This document shows, piece after piece, positions 1 to 10,036 of a stretch of 64,000 nt of DNA. The position numbers and the translations under genes are program-made. The stretch is from contig JAZLIQ010000004.1 of the NCBI GenBank assembly GCA_045617465.1, forward strand, positions 54,491-118,490, in the 5' to 3' direction. The stretch is from Hennigella sp045617465 (GTDB lineage Bacteria; Bacillota_I; Bacilli_A; Mycoplasmatales; Mycoplasmoidaceae). How positions within the stretch are numbered: the first letter of the stretch is position 1; every line of letters starts with the position of its first letter. The notes beneath the pieces were generated by a model. The model was not told where the DNA came from. It did not search any database and was given only the letters and a program-made list of their open reading frames with translations.

Positions 1-420
1 ATCTGTGCTAACTTAAGACAATTGGGTTGTGAAAACATTATCGCTCGTGCAAAGAACCAAACTCACGAACGTGTTTTAAAAACTATGGGTATTACAAACG
101 TTGTAACACCAGAAACAGAAATTGCAAACAAATTAGCAATTCAATTAGTTTATAACTTGGGTGCTGATATTACAGCTATCAACAAAGAAATTTGTTGAGT
201 TAAGACTGTTGTTACTAACTCAAGCATTCTTCACAAAAACATTTTTAACCTTGAATTAAAAGAAAAATTAGATGCAATAATTGTTTCTATTCAAAGAAAG
301 GAAGATATTATCTTCCCTATTAAACAAGATGCTCAATTTAAGATTGGTGATATAGCAAGCATCGTTTGTCCAAATAAGAACATAAAGAAAGTTATTGAAT
401 TCTTAACTCAAGAAAAATAA
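1..420 (+). CDS. ktrA: KtrA/TrkA-type K+ uptake regulatory subunit (5' truncated)
   Basis: The reading frame is open from the first base, so the N-terminus lies outside the window; about 139 codons remain. The fragment reads like the end of an RCK_N (Rossmann) domain, with ARAKNQTHERVL followed by the GITNVVTPE segment typical of TrkA/KtrA, and then an RCK_C domain (residues about 70-139, ending IVCPNKNIKKVIEFL). This family is a cytosolic ring that binds nucleotide and gates a KtrB/TrkH membrane pore. A matching pore gene lies far away at 44258-45994, so the two subunits are not in one operon. One in-frame TGA is read as Trp (EICW). TAA ends the gene three bases before the next ATG, so it is probably cotranscribed with the glycosyltransferase. 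Confidence 0.85.
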
Positions 421-423
421 TCC

Positions 424-1242
424 ATGATTAAAATTGTTTATGCTTGTAATGATAAATGATTTGACGGTCTTTATTTGTCAATTTTGTCAATATTAAGAAG
501 AACAAGCCAACAAATAAATTTTTATTTGTTAAGTGCTGATTGTAGCAATATTAATCAAAAATATACTATTGTTTCACAAAAACATGTGAAAATTTTAAGT
601 GATTTAGTTAAATCTTTCAATCAACAAAACTCTTTTCAATTAATTGACTGTAAAAATGAATATGAAAAGTTTTTAGCAAACTCCCCTAATGCCAAAACGC
701 GCTATTCGCCATACACAACATTTAGATTATTTTTAGATAAGTTTGATTGTTTTTCAGGCAAGGTCATCTATCTAGATGTTGACACTATGGCTTGTGGCGA
801 CATCAATGAATTAGCAAAAATTGAGCTTGGTGATAACGAATTTGCAGTCTGTCACGATATACTTGGAAGATTTTGAATTAAAAAAGATTATTTCAACGCT
901 GGAGTAATACTCTTTAATATGGACCTTATCAAACAAACAAAGTTGTTTGATAAAGCTCTTGATTTGTTAAGCAAGAAGAAACTTGCCTTTGTAGACCAAA
1001 CCGCTTTATATCGTTCTGCTACTAAGTTTATGTTCTTTGAAAACGAATATCGCTTTAATAACCAAAGAAAGATAAAGAGTGATACCATCATCAAACACTT
1101 CTGTGCCCAAATAAAGTGATGGCCTTTTTTCAACAATATCAAACAATGGGACATTAAACATGTTCATTCAATCTTAAAGATTCATGATTTTGATCAAGAA
1201 TTCGATTTATATTTAAAAATGAAAAAAGAACTAGATAACTAG
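424..1242 (+). CDS. Glycosyltransferase family 8 (LPS galactosyl-/glucosyltransferase-like)
   Basis: This 272-residue protein has the GT8 signatures in order: an N-terminal IVYACNDKWFDGLYLSILSI, the YSPYTTFRL block, a DVD metal/nucleotide-sugar motif at residues about 118-120, YFNAGVILFNM near 156, DQTALY, and a late His before the end. GT8 enzymes transfer hexose from UDP-sugars with retention. In a wall-less mollicute the likely acceptors are glycolipids or surface polysaccharide, which is an inference. It starts three bases after the KtrA-like stop. Three TGA codons are read as Trp; one is followed directly by TGG (KWW), so both Trp codons are used. Its TAG stop lies in the arm of a terminator and overlaps the stop of the convergent hydrolase. 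Confidence 0.88.
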
Positions 1243-1250
1243 TTCTTTTT
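1223..1250. terminator. Bidirectional intrinsic terminator inside two convergent coding ends
   Basis: A perfect 12-bp stem (AAAAAGAACTAG / CTAGTTCTTTTT) with an ATAA loop. It has T-runs on both strands, so it can stop transcripts from both sides. The TAG stops of the plus-strand GT8 gene (1240-1242) and of the minus-strand hydrolase (1239-1241) both lie in the right arm. Confidence 0.85.
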
Positions 1251-2114
1251 ATTTGTAAAATTTTCTATAGCTTTATATAAATCATGTTGCTCGACCGGTT
1301 CCATTGATAAAATATGATAACCTGTTGGTAGTTTTAAATAGTGATTATTATCTGCGTTTTTTTCAATTTTTGCTATTGCTTTTCAATCTGCTAAAGCGTC
1401 TTGACCAGATTGAATGTATAAGAAATTATATTTTGGATTATTAACATTTTTCTTTAGAAAAAGATAAGAGGGAAACATATATCTTCATACCACTAACGTT
1501 AACTTTGTATTTGATCTAGTTTTAGGCATCATTGCTCTTAATCTAATAAGAAATGGGTTGCGGCTAATCTTTTCGTGAGATTCTTGAACCGGCGGCAAAT
1601 AACATGTAACATTAAACAAGAATGTTGCAAATTCTCTTCAAGCTATTGCAAACATTTGTCCAAATGTTTTCTTTTCAGGGTCAATTGGTTTAGTTGGCAT
1701 GTTTCAATTTATAACACCAGCAATCTTTTGTCAATTCTTCTTTTGATACAAGAAATTGATTGCACATCCTCAAGATTCACCTAATAAATAAATTGGCCTG
1801 TTACCAAATTCATTCTTTGCTCAGTCAACAACACAATCCAATTCTTTTAAATATTTGGCTTTATATTGAGTTGCTTTATTTTTGTTATCACCATGTGCCA
1901 TCTTATCATATGTTACAAAGTAATTTGTGTCATATAAAGAATTATTCATGTAGATGTTGAATGAGTTAGTTGAGCCTAAACCACCAACAAATATAAAAAC
2001 ATTGGCTTTGTCTGTTAAAGCCTTTGGCTTTGCATAAATAATAGGAATAGGGTTTTTGAAAATTTTAGTGTCCAAATTTACATGACACAGTCTCTCGTTT
2101 TCGAACTTATTCAT
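1239..2114 (-). CDS. Alpha/beta hydrolase family protein
   Basis: 291 residues. An oxyanion-type GGLGS segment sits near residue 45 and a nucleophile elbow GESWG at about 112-116 (Ser114 as nucleophile). A late His (GYHILSMEP) is close to the C-terminus and an Asp (SGQDALAD) precedes it, so a Ser-Asp-His triad is plausible. The substrate is unknown; esterase or lysophospholipase activity is the usual guess for this fold. Several TGA codons are read as Trp. The start ATG overlaps the stop of the upstream membrane-protein gene by 8 nt (ATGAATAA), showing translational coupling. The second strand of the GT8 terminator ends this unit. Confidence 0.75.
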
Positions 2115-3294
2115 ATTTAGCTTCGATAAACTTACCCTTCTTTTTCTTGTATCTTGTTACTTGAACAATAGTTAAGCCAATAAAACCAAATAAACCCATT
2201 AATGCTGGTGCATATGTATAGAATAGACGTCAGAACACGATTGAGTTATTAACAAAGCTATCGACATCTCCAAATCTTGTAATAATTCCATTATTTGATT
2301 TTAATAAGAACGACATAATTGCTTCTAGACCAACACCAAATCCTGGAATAATATTTAAACGGTTGGCATTAAATGCCATGTTGGCGCTATTATAAACTTT
2401 ACCAAAGTCGAATCAATAATCTCCGTTGTTGATGAAGCTCATTGAGAATCCAATAGCAAAGTAAAGAACTATTTCATAAACTGCCAACCCAATGATAACT
2501 GCTATTGTTCCTTTTCAATCTTTGAAGTATTCAATAACATCGTTTTTAATAGTTGCTCTGTTTTTGTATTTTTCTTCAATTTCAGCTTTAGTGTGGTACT
2601 TCATATGAAGTTTCTTTTTAAATCAATTGAAAATTGATGATAAAACATAATGCGCTTTCTTTGAAAAGCAAAGTAAAGACATAAACAAACATCCAAGCAC
2701 GTCAATAAACAATCCTAGTGACATTAAAACCACAACAGTTATTCACATTGGGTCTGTAAAATCAACACCACTTGTCATGATGATAATGAAGCTAGGGATA
2801 TGTAAAATGAATTGAATTGCTTGTCACAGCAATGTATTACAGAACATAATACTTGATGCTCTTGCTGTTGAAACCCCATGAGTCTTTAACCAGAAGATGG
2901 CATATGGGTCATAAACAAAGTTAGCAGGCGTAACCGCTTTTAGGAAAGAAATATTTATACCGAAAACGAAGTATTGTCAAGCATTGATCTTGACTCCAGT
3001 ATTTCTCAATCTACATCAGACCGGGAAATAGTTGTATACAATAACTATTATCATAAACAAAACTAGAGCGGAAAACCAAAGAATTCCTCAACCACTTTGG
3101 AAACCTTGAGCAATAGAATCAAATAATTGAACGAATTCAATCTTCAAAACAAATTGAATTGTTACTCATAGTAAAACTACAGAAACGATAATTGTACAAA
3201 TCAATAAAATAACATTGCGTTTTGTAAAAAACGTTTTTTGTTCAGCTTGTTCTTCTATTGTTTTAGTTCTATCGATTTTGCTTGTTTTACTCAT
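2107..3294 (-). CDS. UPF0104/lysylphosphatidylglycerol synthase TM-domain-like membrane protein
   Basis: 395 residues with about eight hydrophobic segments and short polar loops. The pattern fits the flippase-like transmembrane region of MprF (UPF0104): first TM segment at residues 26-45, a later loop reading FGINISFLKAVTPANFVYDP, and the conserved NRLNIIPGFGVGLEAIM segment. The cytosolic aminoacyl-transferase domain of MprF is missing, so lipid lysinylation is not implied; lipid translocation is a possible role. Eleven or more TGA-encoded Trp codons explain why no long standard-code frame exists here. A TATAAT at 3314-3319 on the minus strand is about 20 nt upstream of the ATG. The downstream hydrolase overlaps its end, suggesting a lipid-related pair. 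Confidence 0.72.
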
Positions 3295-3313
3295 AAACTA
3301 AAAATATATATAA

Positions 3314-3319
3314 ATTATA
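3314..3319 (-). promoter_or_regulatory. -10 box of the UPF0104 membrane protein/hydrolase unit
   Basis: TATAAT read on the minus strand, preceded by TGTA, with the start codon at 3294. No convincing -35 hexamer is visible, which is usual for mollicutes. Confidence 0.5.
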
Positions 3320-3351
3320 TACACGTTAATATATTAACTATCTATATTATT

Positions 3352-4035
3352 TTATTTAGAATAATATTCTAAAACTTTTAAACAAATAGTTTCAATTTGC
3401 TTAGAAAGTGCTTTGTAGTTATTGTGGTATTGATCTGAATTATTTGGATCAATTGATAAATTGTCAGACACTATTTTCACACAAAAGAAATCTTTTTTTG
3501 CGTGGCTGCATACATGAGCAATAGCTGCAGCTTCCATATCAAACCCTACAACTTCTTTATTTCCTAAGGAAGGAAAGGCTTCTATATTATTTAATGTTAT
3601 GATTGAATCACCAGTAGCAATAGTTCCAACTATTGGTTCTTTAATAATTGTTTTTAAAAAGTCTATGTACTCATTCTTAATTTCAAACTTAACAGGTTCG
3701 TCTGGTAATTGATTTAATTGATATTTAAATGCTGTTAAATCAACATCGGAATATTCTATTCCGTCTGCAATTAGAACTGTTCCTGGTTTAATGTTTGGTT
3801 TACATGCTCCTGCTAAACCTATGTTAAAAATCTTATCAACTCCAAAATTAATAATCATATTCATAGCTGTCATTGCTGCATTGGTTTTACCAATACCACA
3901 AAAACAAACAATGACTTGTTGTTCTTTTATATTACCAATATAATATCTAACCCCATTGAACTCAATGATTTTAGCTTTAATGGTTTTAACTAGATTATTT
4001 GTTTCATCTTTTTCAGCAGCAATTAACCCAATCAT
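3352..4035 (-). CDS. mtnN: 5'-methylthioadenosine/S-adenosylhomocysteine nucleosidase
   Basis: 227 residues, normal length for Pfs/MtnN. It starts MIGLIAAEKDE and has the GIGKTNAAM nucleoside-binding segment, the FNIGLAGAC block, the GFDMEAAAIAHVC segment with the catalytic/ribose-binding Glu, and VKIVSDNLS with the conserved Asp near residue 192. It cleaves adenine from MTA and SAH, clearing by-products of SAM use and polyamine chemistry; metK is elsewhere in the window (49718-50845). It shares one base with the stop of nadD (TAATG) and is the last gene of the parE-parC-yqeG-nadD-mtnN unit. Confidence 0.92.
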   Translation of the reverse strand: MIGLIAAEKDETNNLVKTIKAKIIEFNGVRYYIGNIKEQQVIVCFCGIGKTNAAMTAMNMIINFGVDKIFNIGLAGACKPNIKPGTVLIADGIEYSDVDLTAFKYQLNQLPDEPVKFEIKNEYIDFLKTIIKEPIVGTIATGDSIITLNNIEAFPSLGNKEVVGFDMEAAAIAHVCSHAKKDFFCVKIVSDNLSIDPNNSDQYHNNYKALSKQIETICLKVLEYYSK

Positions 4036-5078
4036 TAATACTTTTCTCCATTTAGTTTATAAACTAATTTAAATGCTTCATCTAAATTTTCTATAGCTTT
4101 ATCTAAAAGTTGTTTACGGTTGTGAATATCAGCTTCAGTTCTAGCTGGTTCTAGCTTATCGGCTAAAAACAAAGCTTTAGCAATTTTATTTGGATTGTTT
4201 AAATCTTTGAAAATCACATGATTTTCAATAGCATCTAATACTTGTTTGTCTTCTACACCAAAATCTTTTTGTGCAAGTCTAGCGCCAGCAAGCCCGTGTG
4301 CACAATGATATGTTGGGAATGAATTTAATTCATCGTTTGAAATGACAGAACGTAATTGTTGATCTGTGTATTGCTTTGCAATATCATGTAACATTGCAGC
4401 AGTTTGACATTGAAGTAGTTCTGCATCACTAAACTTATTTCCTAAAGCAATCTTCGAAACGGTGTCTAAAACACGAAGTGTGTGTTCATATCTTCTTTGG
4501 CTCATATAAGATTGAATCTTGTGTTGAAGATATAAGTTATGACTTTTTATAAAGTCATAATTTGCTTGGCCTAAATCTTTAATGTTTATTTCATTACGAA
4601 TGTCAGAACTTGAACATTTAAATTCAGCATTTGGCAAAATAATGTGTTTGTCATTTATTCGTTTAATTGGTTTAGAACCACGTTTGTAAACAACAATAGT
4701 ACAAAGACTATTGATTTGGTCATAATTGTTCCAAGTTGTAATTAATTCGTATTGATCTTGTCCCACTAAAAAATATAGTTCAGTTTCTTGGTTGTCATCT
4801 GATATTTCTTTTATGATATCACATGTGTAAATAAGACTATTTCTATTTGCGTATATTTCATAAGACTTTTGATCTTTCATTAAATTATTAAACATCTCAA
4901 CTCTTATAGAATAAGGGGCAAGTTGACTATTGTCTTTCCAAGGTGCAACCTTGTCTACGCAAACGATAGTTTTTTGTGGCTTAATAAAATCTATTGCTTT
5001 TAGCAATATGTGCTTATGTCCATTGTGCGGAGGATTAAATGCGCCTCCAAAAATAAGTATTTTATTTAAGCCAGCCAT
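4035..5078 (-). CDS. nadD: Nicotinate-nucleotide adenylyltransferase fused to YqeK-type HD hydrolase
   Basis: 347 residues in two parts. Residues 1-190 are NadD: the nucleotidyltransferase motif GGAFNPPHNGHKH near the N-terminus and the SSSDIR signature at about 155. It makes NaAD from NaMN and ATP. Residues 195-347 are an HD-superfamily domain with MLHDIAK (HD pair near 230), an H in YHCAHG, and a later IENHV segment, as in YqeK, a diadenosine-tetraphosphate hydrolase in Firmicutes. Separate in Bacillus (adjacent nadD-yqeK), these are fused here, an arrangement I recall from mycoplasmas. The nicotinate phosphoribosyltransferase at 10037 supplies the NaMN. Confidence 0.92.
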   Translation of the reverse strand: MAGLNKILIFGGAFNPPHNGHKHILLKAIDFIKPQKTIVCVDKVAPWKDNSQLAPYSIRVEMFNNLMKDQKSYEIYANRNSLIYTCDIIKEISDDNQETELYFLVGQDQYELITTWNNYDQINSLCTIVVYKRGSKPIKRINDKHIILPNAEFKCSSSDIRNEINIKDLGQANYDFIKSHNLYLQHKIQSYMSQRRYEHTLRVLDTVSKIALGNKFSDAELLQCQTAAMLHDIAKQYTDQQLRSVISNDELNSFPTYHCAHGLAGARLAQKDFGVEDKQVLDAIENHVIFKDLNNPNKIAKALFLADKLEPARTEADIHNRKQLLDKAIENLDEAFKLVYKLNGEKY

Positions 5079-5086
5079 AATATCTA

Positions 5087-5665
5087 TTATAAGAGTTTTG
5101 TATCGTTATCAAAACTTTTGGTTCCAATTAGTAAATTGTTTCTTTCTAATTTAGAATAAATTAGCCTGTCTAAGAAATTAACAAATTTACTTGACTTATT
5201 CTTTTCTTGCTCTACTAAAGGTAGAACTAGGATTGATTTGCATCCAATTCTATTGGCTGCGAAGATATCAATGACAAATTGATCCCCCATCATTAAAACT
5301 TCATCTGGAGAAACTTTTAGTTTCTTCATTAATTTTTTAATTTTTCTAATTGATGGTTTCATAGAAAATGAAACATATCCATTTGGTGTAATATATTGGC
5401 AAAATCTTTTTACTCTTGATTTTCTATTGTTAGAAACAACATAAAATTTAACACCCATTTTTTTAATATCATTAACAAATTTTATAGCGGCCTTTGTTGG
5501 TCTAAAAGTAAAGTGGGGTGCAAGAGTGTTGTCTAGATCACAAATAAAAACCTTAATCTTATTAAGTTTTAATAAGAATGGGTCAAAATCTGTAATACTT
5601 TTTAAAAATAAATTTGGTCTAAAATAATTTAAAAAAGTAAATTTATCTTTTTTAGATTTACTCAT
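5087..5665 (-). CDS. yqeG: YqeG family HAD IIIA-type phosphatase
   Basis: 192 residues. It has the HAD nucleophile motif DLDNTLAPH near residue 43, motif II VVSNNRKSRV, a Lys in FSMKPSI, and motif III MMGDQFVIDI. In YqeG the last motif usually ends TDI; here V replaces T. The family lies next to nadD-yqeK in Firmicutes and the same order is kept here, with 8 nt between genes. Its substrate is not established; a phosphatidylglycerophosphate phosphatase role is known only for distant relatives. The ATG overlaps the 3' end of parC by 8 nt. Confidence 0.88.
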   Translation of the reverse strand: MSKSKKDKFTFLNYFRPNLFLKSITDFDPFLLKLNKIKVFICDLDNTLAPHFTFRPTKAAIKFVNDIKKMGVKFYVVSNNRKSRVKRFCQYITPNGYVSFSMKPSIRKIKKLMKKLKVSPDEVLMMGDQFVIDIFAANRIGCKSILVLPLVEQEKNKSSKFVNFLDRLIYSKLERNNLLIGTKSFDNDTKLL

Positions 5666-8081
5666 CTGCTTTTTCGCTATCTTTGATATTGCTTATTCAA
5701 ACATTGCAATCAGCAATCTCATTGCCTACGGCATTTACTCTTTGGTCATATGCTAAGTAGTTTAGACTACCAACTGTCATATATTCTTTACCACCATTGA
5801 CATCAACTTTCACTAAAGTTGTGTTTGGAGATAAAGGAATAATTTTTAATACAGAAAAAGCATTATTGTTAGCAATAAACTTGTTAACTGCTTTTCCAAT
5901 ATTTGTTCTGTTTCCAACAGAAACTTGAGTTAAATCAATTCTTTTAACTTGAGTATTTGTTACAACAGCAATTTGTGTAATTCCATCAGCCAATAAGAAG
6001 CTTGATGCAATAGCATCACCATCTTTTAGACCCATAGCTTTAACACCTTTAGCATTTTTACCAACAAATGGTACTTGATCAATTGTGTAACAATTGATGT
6101 ATCCGCGTTTTGAACAAATAACAATTTTTTGTTGCTCGTTATCTATAGGATAAACAGCCACGACCCTATCACCAGCATCTAATTTGGCATAGCCAATTGT
6201 GCTTGTTCGTTTCGTAATTATTTCAGATAATTCACAACGTTTAATCAAACCTGATTGTGTTACTACAATCACTTGTGTTTTATTTACTGCTTGTTTGTAG
6301 TCAGCGTTGATTGCTCCAACAACTCTAGCGTCAGCAGCAGATGATATTAAATTATTAATATGAGTACCAACTTCTTTAAACTTACATTCTGGTATTTTGC
6401 TGTTAGCAATAACAGCACATTCACCATTTTCCAAGAATAGTAAGGATCTATCTCTTAGGTTACCTACATATTCGTTAATGATAATATCATTACCTTTTGT
6501 GAAGTTGTCTTTAGGGTCATTGGCTAGTAATATTCTATTACTAAAGGCCTTCATATAACCGCCAGCAGTAAAGGCAAAAATTCTATTTTTGTCTTGGATT
6601 AAATCTAGTTCGTCAATTACAACTGGAGCCTCATCGTAAGAAAGTCTAGACTTTCTTTCTTGAGGATAGATTTTCTTAAATTCACGTAGTTTTGTTTTTA
6701 AAAACAAAAGTCTTGCATCTTTATTCTTAACTAAATTTTCTAAAGTTGCAATAGACATATTTAAATCATCAAGCTCTTTCTTAAGAGCTTCAACATCAGT
6801 ATTGCTCAAACGATAAAGTCTTAAGTTAACAATCGCTTCAGCTTGAGCTTGGCTAAAGCCAAACTTGCTAACAAGATTGCCTACAGCTTCTTGTTTATCT
6901 TTAGCTCTTCTTATAGAAGCAACAACATCATCAATAATTAAAATAGCTTTGATTAAACCTTGAACTATTTCTCTTCTTGCTTTTGATTTAGCTAAATCAA
7001 ATTCAGATGTTTTTAAAATAATGTTTTCAGCATGATCGATAAATGATTGTAGGAAAGTAAAGATATCAAGTAAAACTGGTTTTCTATCTTTGATAGCAAT
7101 CATGTTGAAGTTAAAGCTTGTTTGAAGCTTTGTGTTTTTATACAAATAACTCTTAATAAAATCAAAGTTACTTTTTGTTTTAGTTTCTAAAACAATGTAA
7201 ACACCATTAGCATCAGATTCATCTCTTACTTCTGTAATACCTAGGGCTTCAGTCTTTTCTTTAGCTAAATCTATTTGCTTGATAATTTCAGCTTTGTTAG
7301 TTTCAAACGGAATAGAAGTAATAGCAATTTGCTTATTACTTAATTTTTTCATTTCGCCTGCAATTAGAATCTTACCTTTACCTGTTTTATAAGCTTGAGT
7401 GATTCCATCTAGGTTGGAAATAACTCCACCTGTTGGGAAATCAGGAGCAGGCATTAAATTTGTAATTCTGTCGATACGACAGTTAGGGAAATCTATCTTA
7501 GCAATAATAGCATTAACAACTTCAGATGGATTAAATGGTGGAATGTTTGTTGCATAACCTGCAGCAATACCATTTGAACCATTAATCAATAGATTAGGAT
7601 ATAGTGTTGGTAACACTGTTGGTTCTTGCTCAGAACCATCAAAGTTAGGAATGAATGGAACTGTGTTCTTCTTAATTCCATCCGCCATCATTTCGCCAAA
7701 TGCAGAAAGTCTACATTCTGTATAACGCATAGCAGCAGGTCCATCACCATCGATTGAACCCTTATTACCATGCATGTCTAAAAGACATATGTTGTTCTTT
7801 CATTCTTGGCTTAAACGAACCATAGCCTCATAAATGGAACTATCACCATGTGGGTGGTACTTACCAATTACTTCACCAACAGTTCTAGCTGATTTCTTGT
7901 GTGGCAAAGTATGAAGTAAGTTTAGCTCATTCATTGCGTAGATAATTCTACGTTGTACGGGTTTTAACCCGTCACGAACATCTGGCAAAGCACGATCTTG
8001 AATAATGTATTTGGCATAAGCACCAAATGATTCAGACATGATATTTTCTATAGGAATATTTTTATTGTTTTCACTAGCCAT
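5658..8081 (-). CDS. parC: DNA topoisomerase IV subunit A
   Basis: 807 residues. The winged-helix core starts DVRDGLKPVQRRIIYAM, and the active-site Tyr is in AAMRYTECR at residue about 120, the same number as in E. coli ParC. The segment LDMHGNKGSIDGDG is the ParC form; GyrA has DGHGNFGS there. The C-terminal beta-pinwheel repeats run from about 490. With ParE it decatenates replicated chromosomes. Two TGA codons must be read as Trp (QEW near residue 94, and CNVW near the C-terminus); the last 13 residues lie beyond the second. Its ATG is 3 nt after the parE stop. Confidence 0.95.
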
Positions 8082-8084
8082 AAA

Positions 8085-9986
8085 CTATTCCTCCAAATCG
8101 AATGAAATGTTTTCATCGATTCATGTCTTTCTTAAAGATGCATTATCACCCATTAGGGTAGATATTCTTCTTTCAGCTAAAGCCGCATCTTCAATAGTAA
8201 CCTTGATCATCTTACGATTTTCTTTAGCCATTGTTGTTTCTTTTAATTGGTCGGCATTCATTTCACCAAGACCTTTGTATCTTTGAATTTCACAAGACCC
8301 AAATTTCTTTTTAAGTTCATCTAGTTCTTGTTCATTTCAAGCATAAGCAAAATCTTTGCCATTTTTCTTGCTTACTTTGTAAAGTGGAGCAAGAGCAATG
8401 TAGACATGGCCATTTTCAATTAACTTTCTCATGAAACGATAGAAGAAAGTTAATAACAAAATACGAATGTGACTACCGTCGACATCGGCATCAGTCATAA
8501 TTACCACTTTGTGGTATCTTAATGCTTCCTCATCATAATCTTCATTAATACCAGCACCTAAAGCTAGAATGATTGTAGAAATTTCTTCATTGTTCAACAA
8601 ATCAGAAAGTTTTGCTTTTTCAACGTTAAGAATCTTTCCACGAAGTGGTAAGATTGCTTGGTGTTTTTTATCACGAGCTAATTTAGCTGAACCACCAGCT
8701 GAGTCACCTTCGACTAAAAAAATTTCATTTAGTTTAGCTTCTTTAGATTGAGCAGGAACTAATTTTCCTGAAAGGAATGTTGCTTTGTTTTCTTTGTTTT
8801 TAAGTTTTTTAACTTCTTCACGAGCTTTTCTTGCGGCTACTCTTGCATCTCTTGCAAGCAAGGCTTTGTTAATAATCTTAGTTGCAAAGGCTTTGTTTTC
8901 TTCCAATCAGAAACCAAATTGTTCACTAAACACTTGTTTAACAGCAGCATAAGCTTCTTGGGTAAACAATTTGTTTTTTGTTTGTCCTTCATATGCTACT
9001 AATGATTCAGGAACTAAAACTGTAACTAAGGCTGTTAAGCCTTCTCTTACATCGGCACCTTCAAAGTTTTTATCTTTTTCTTTTAATAAACCATTCTTTC
9101 TAGAATATACGTTGATAGTTTCGGTTAGAGCAGTTTTGAAAGCAGTTTCATGACTTCCACCTTCTTTTGTTTTAACAGAGTTAGCAAAGCTAATGATTGT
9201 TTCAGATGAATCATTAACATATTGCAAAGCGATGTCTACTGAAATCTTGTGACTTGTTCCTTTAAAGTTTGCAGTTTTGTGAATAGGGGTTTTAGTTTCG
9301 TTGATGTAATCAACATATTCAACAATACCATTGTTTGCACAGAACTCATCTTCTGTTTTATTGATTTCATCTTTGAAAACAACTTTAAGACCTTTAAATA
9401 AGTAAGTTGCTTCTCTTACTCTTTCTTTAATTGTTGAAGGTTTGAATTCAACAGTTTTAAAAATAGTATCATCTGGTTTAAAGTGAACTTTAGTACCAGT
9501 TAAATTGGTTGTGCCAATTTCTTTTAATGGTTGATCAATCTTTCCACCATTAATATATTTTGCTTCATAAACTTTACGACCACGATAAACTGTAACATTA
9601 CATCATTTACTTAAAGCATTAACAACTGATGAACCAACACCGTGTAAACCACCGGCTGAGTGGTAAGCAGAATCATCAAACTTACCTCCAGCATGTAGAG
9701 TAGTAAATACAGTATCTACTGTAGACAATCCAGTAGTTTCATTTTTTCCAGTTGGTATTCCACGACCATTATCTTGAATAGATACAGATCCATCTTTTTT
9801 TAAAATTATGGTGATTAGGTCAGCATTACCTGACATAACTTCATCAACAGAGTTGTCAAAGATTTCTCATACAAGATGGTGTAAACCATATGTATCAGTA
9901 GAACCGATGTACATCCCTGGTCTTTTTCTAACAGGTTCAAGGCCTTCTAGGACCTTGATATTTTCATCAGTATATTTTGTAATCAT
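8085..9986 (-). CDS. parE: DNA topoisomerase IV subunit B
   Basis: 633 residues. GHKL ATPase motifs are visible: EIFDNSVDEV, DNGRGIP, and the HAGGKFDDSAYHSAGGLHGVG lid (split here: HAGGKF, GGLHGVG). The TOPRIM domain has EGDSAGG near 425 and DADVDGSHI near 503, and the family-specific PLRGKILNVE and QRYKGLGEMN follow. It starts MITKYTDENIKVLEGLEPVR. Five TGA codons read as Trp. It heads the parE-parC-yqeG-nadD-mtnN unit, with a minus-strand TATAAT at 9995-10000 only about 10 nt upstream. Confidence 0.95.
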
Positions 9987-9991
9987 ATAGG

Positions 9992-10019
9992 TTAATTATA
10001 AATTAGAATTTATAATTAA
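9992..10019. promoter_or_regulatory. Divergent palindromic promoter between parE and pncB
   Basis: Perfect 13-bp inverted arms (TTAATTATAAATT / AATTTATAATTAA) around a central AG. Each arm carries a TATAAT: minus strand at 9995-10000 for parE and plus strand at 10011-10016 for pncB. A second plus-strand TATAAT lies at 10024-10029. Confidence 0.6.
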
Positions 10020-10036
10020 ATAATATAATTATTTGT

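Noticed and set aside
888..1154. Open frame on the minus strand within the GT8 gene
   Set aside because: It is the shadow of the plus-strand gene; no ribosome-binding site or domain.
7776..7799. Apparent split of parC, parE, secY, glpK, metG and others into several short pieces
   Set aside because: All breaks are in-frame TGA codons; with TGA as Trp each gene is continuous and of family length, so these are not pseudogenes or frameshifts.
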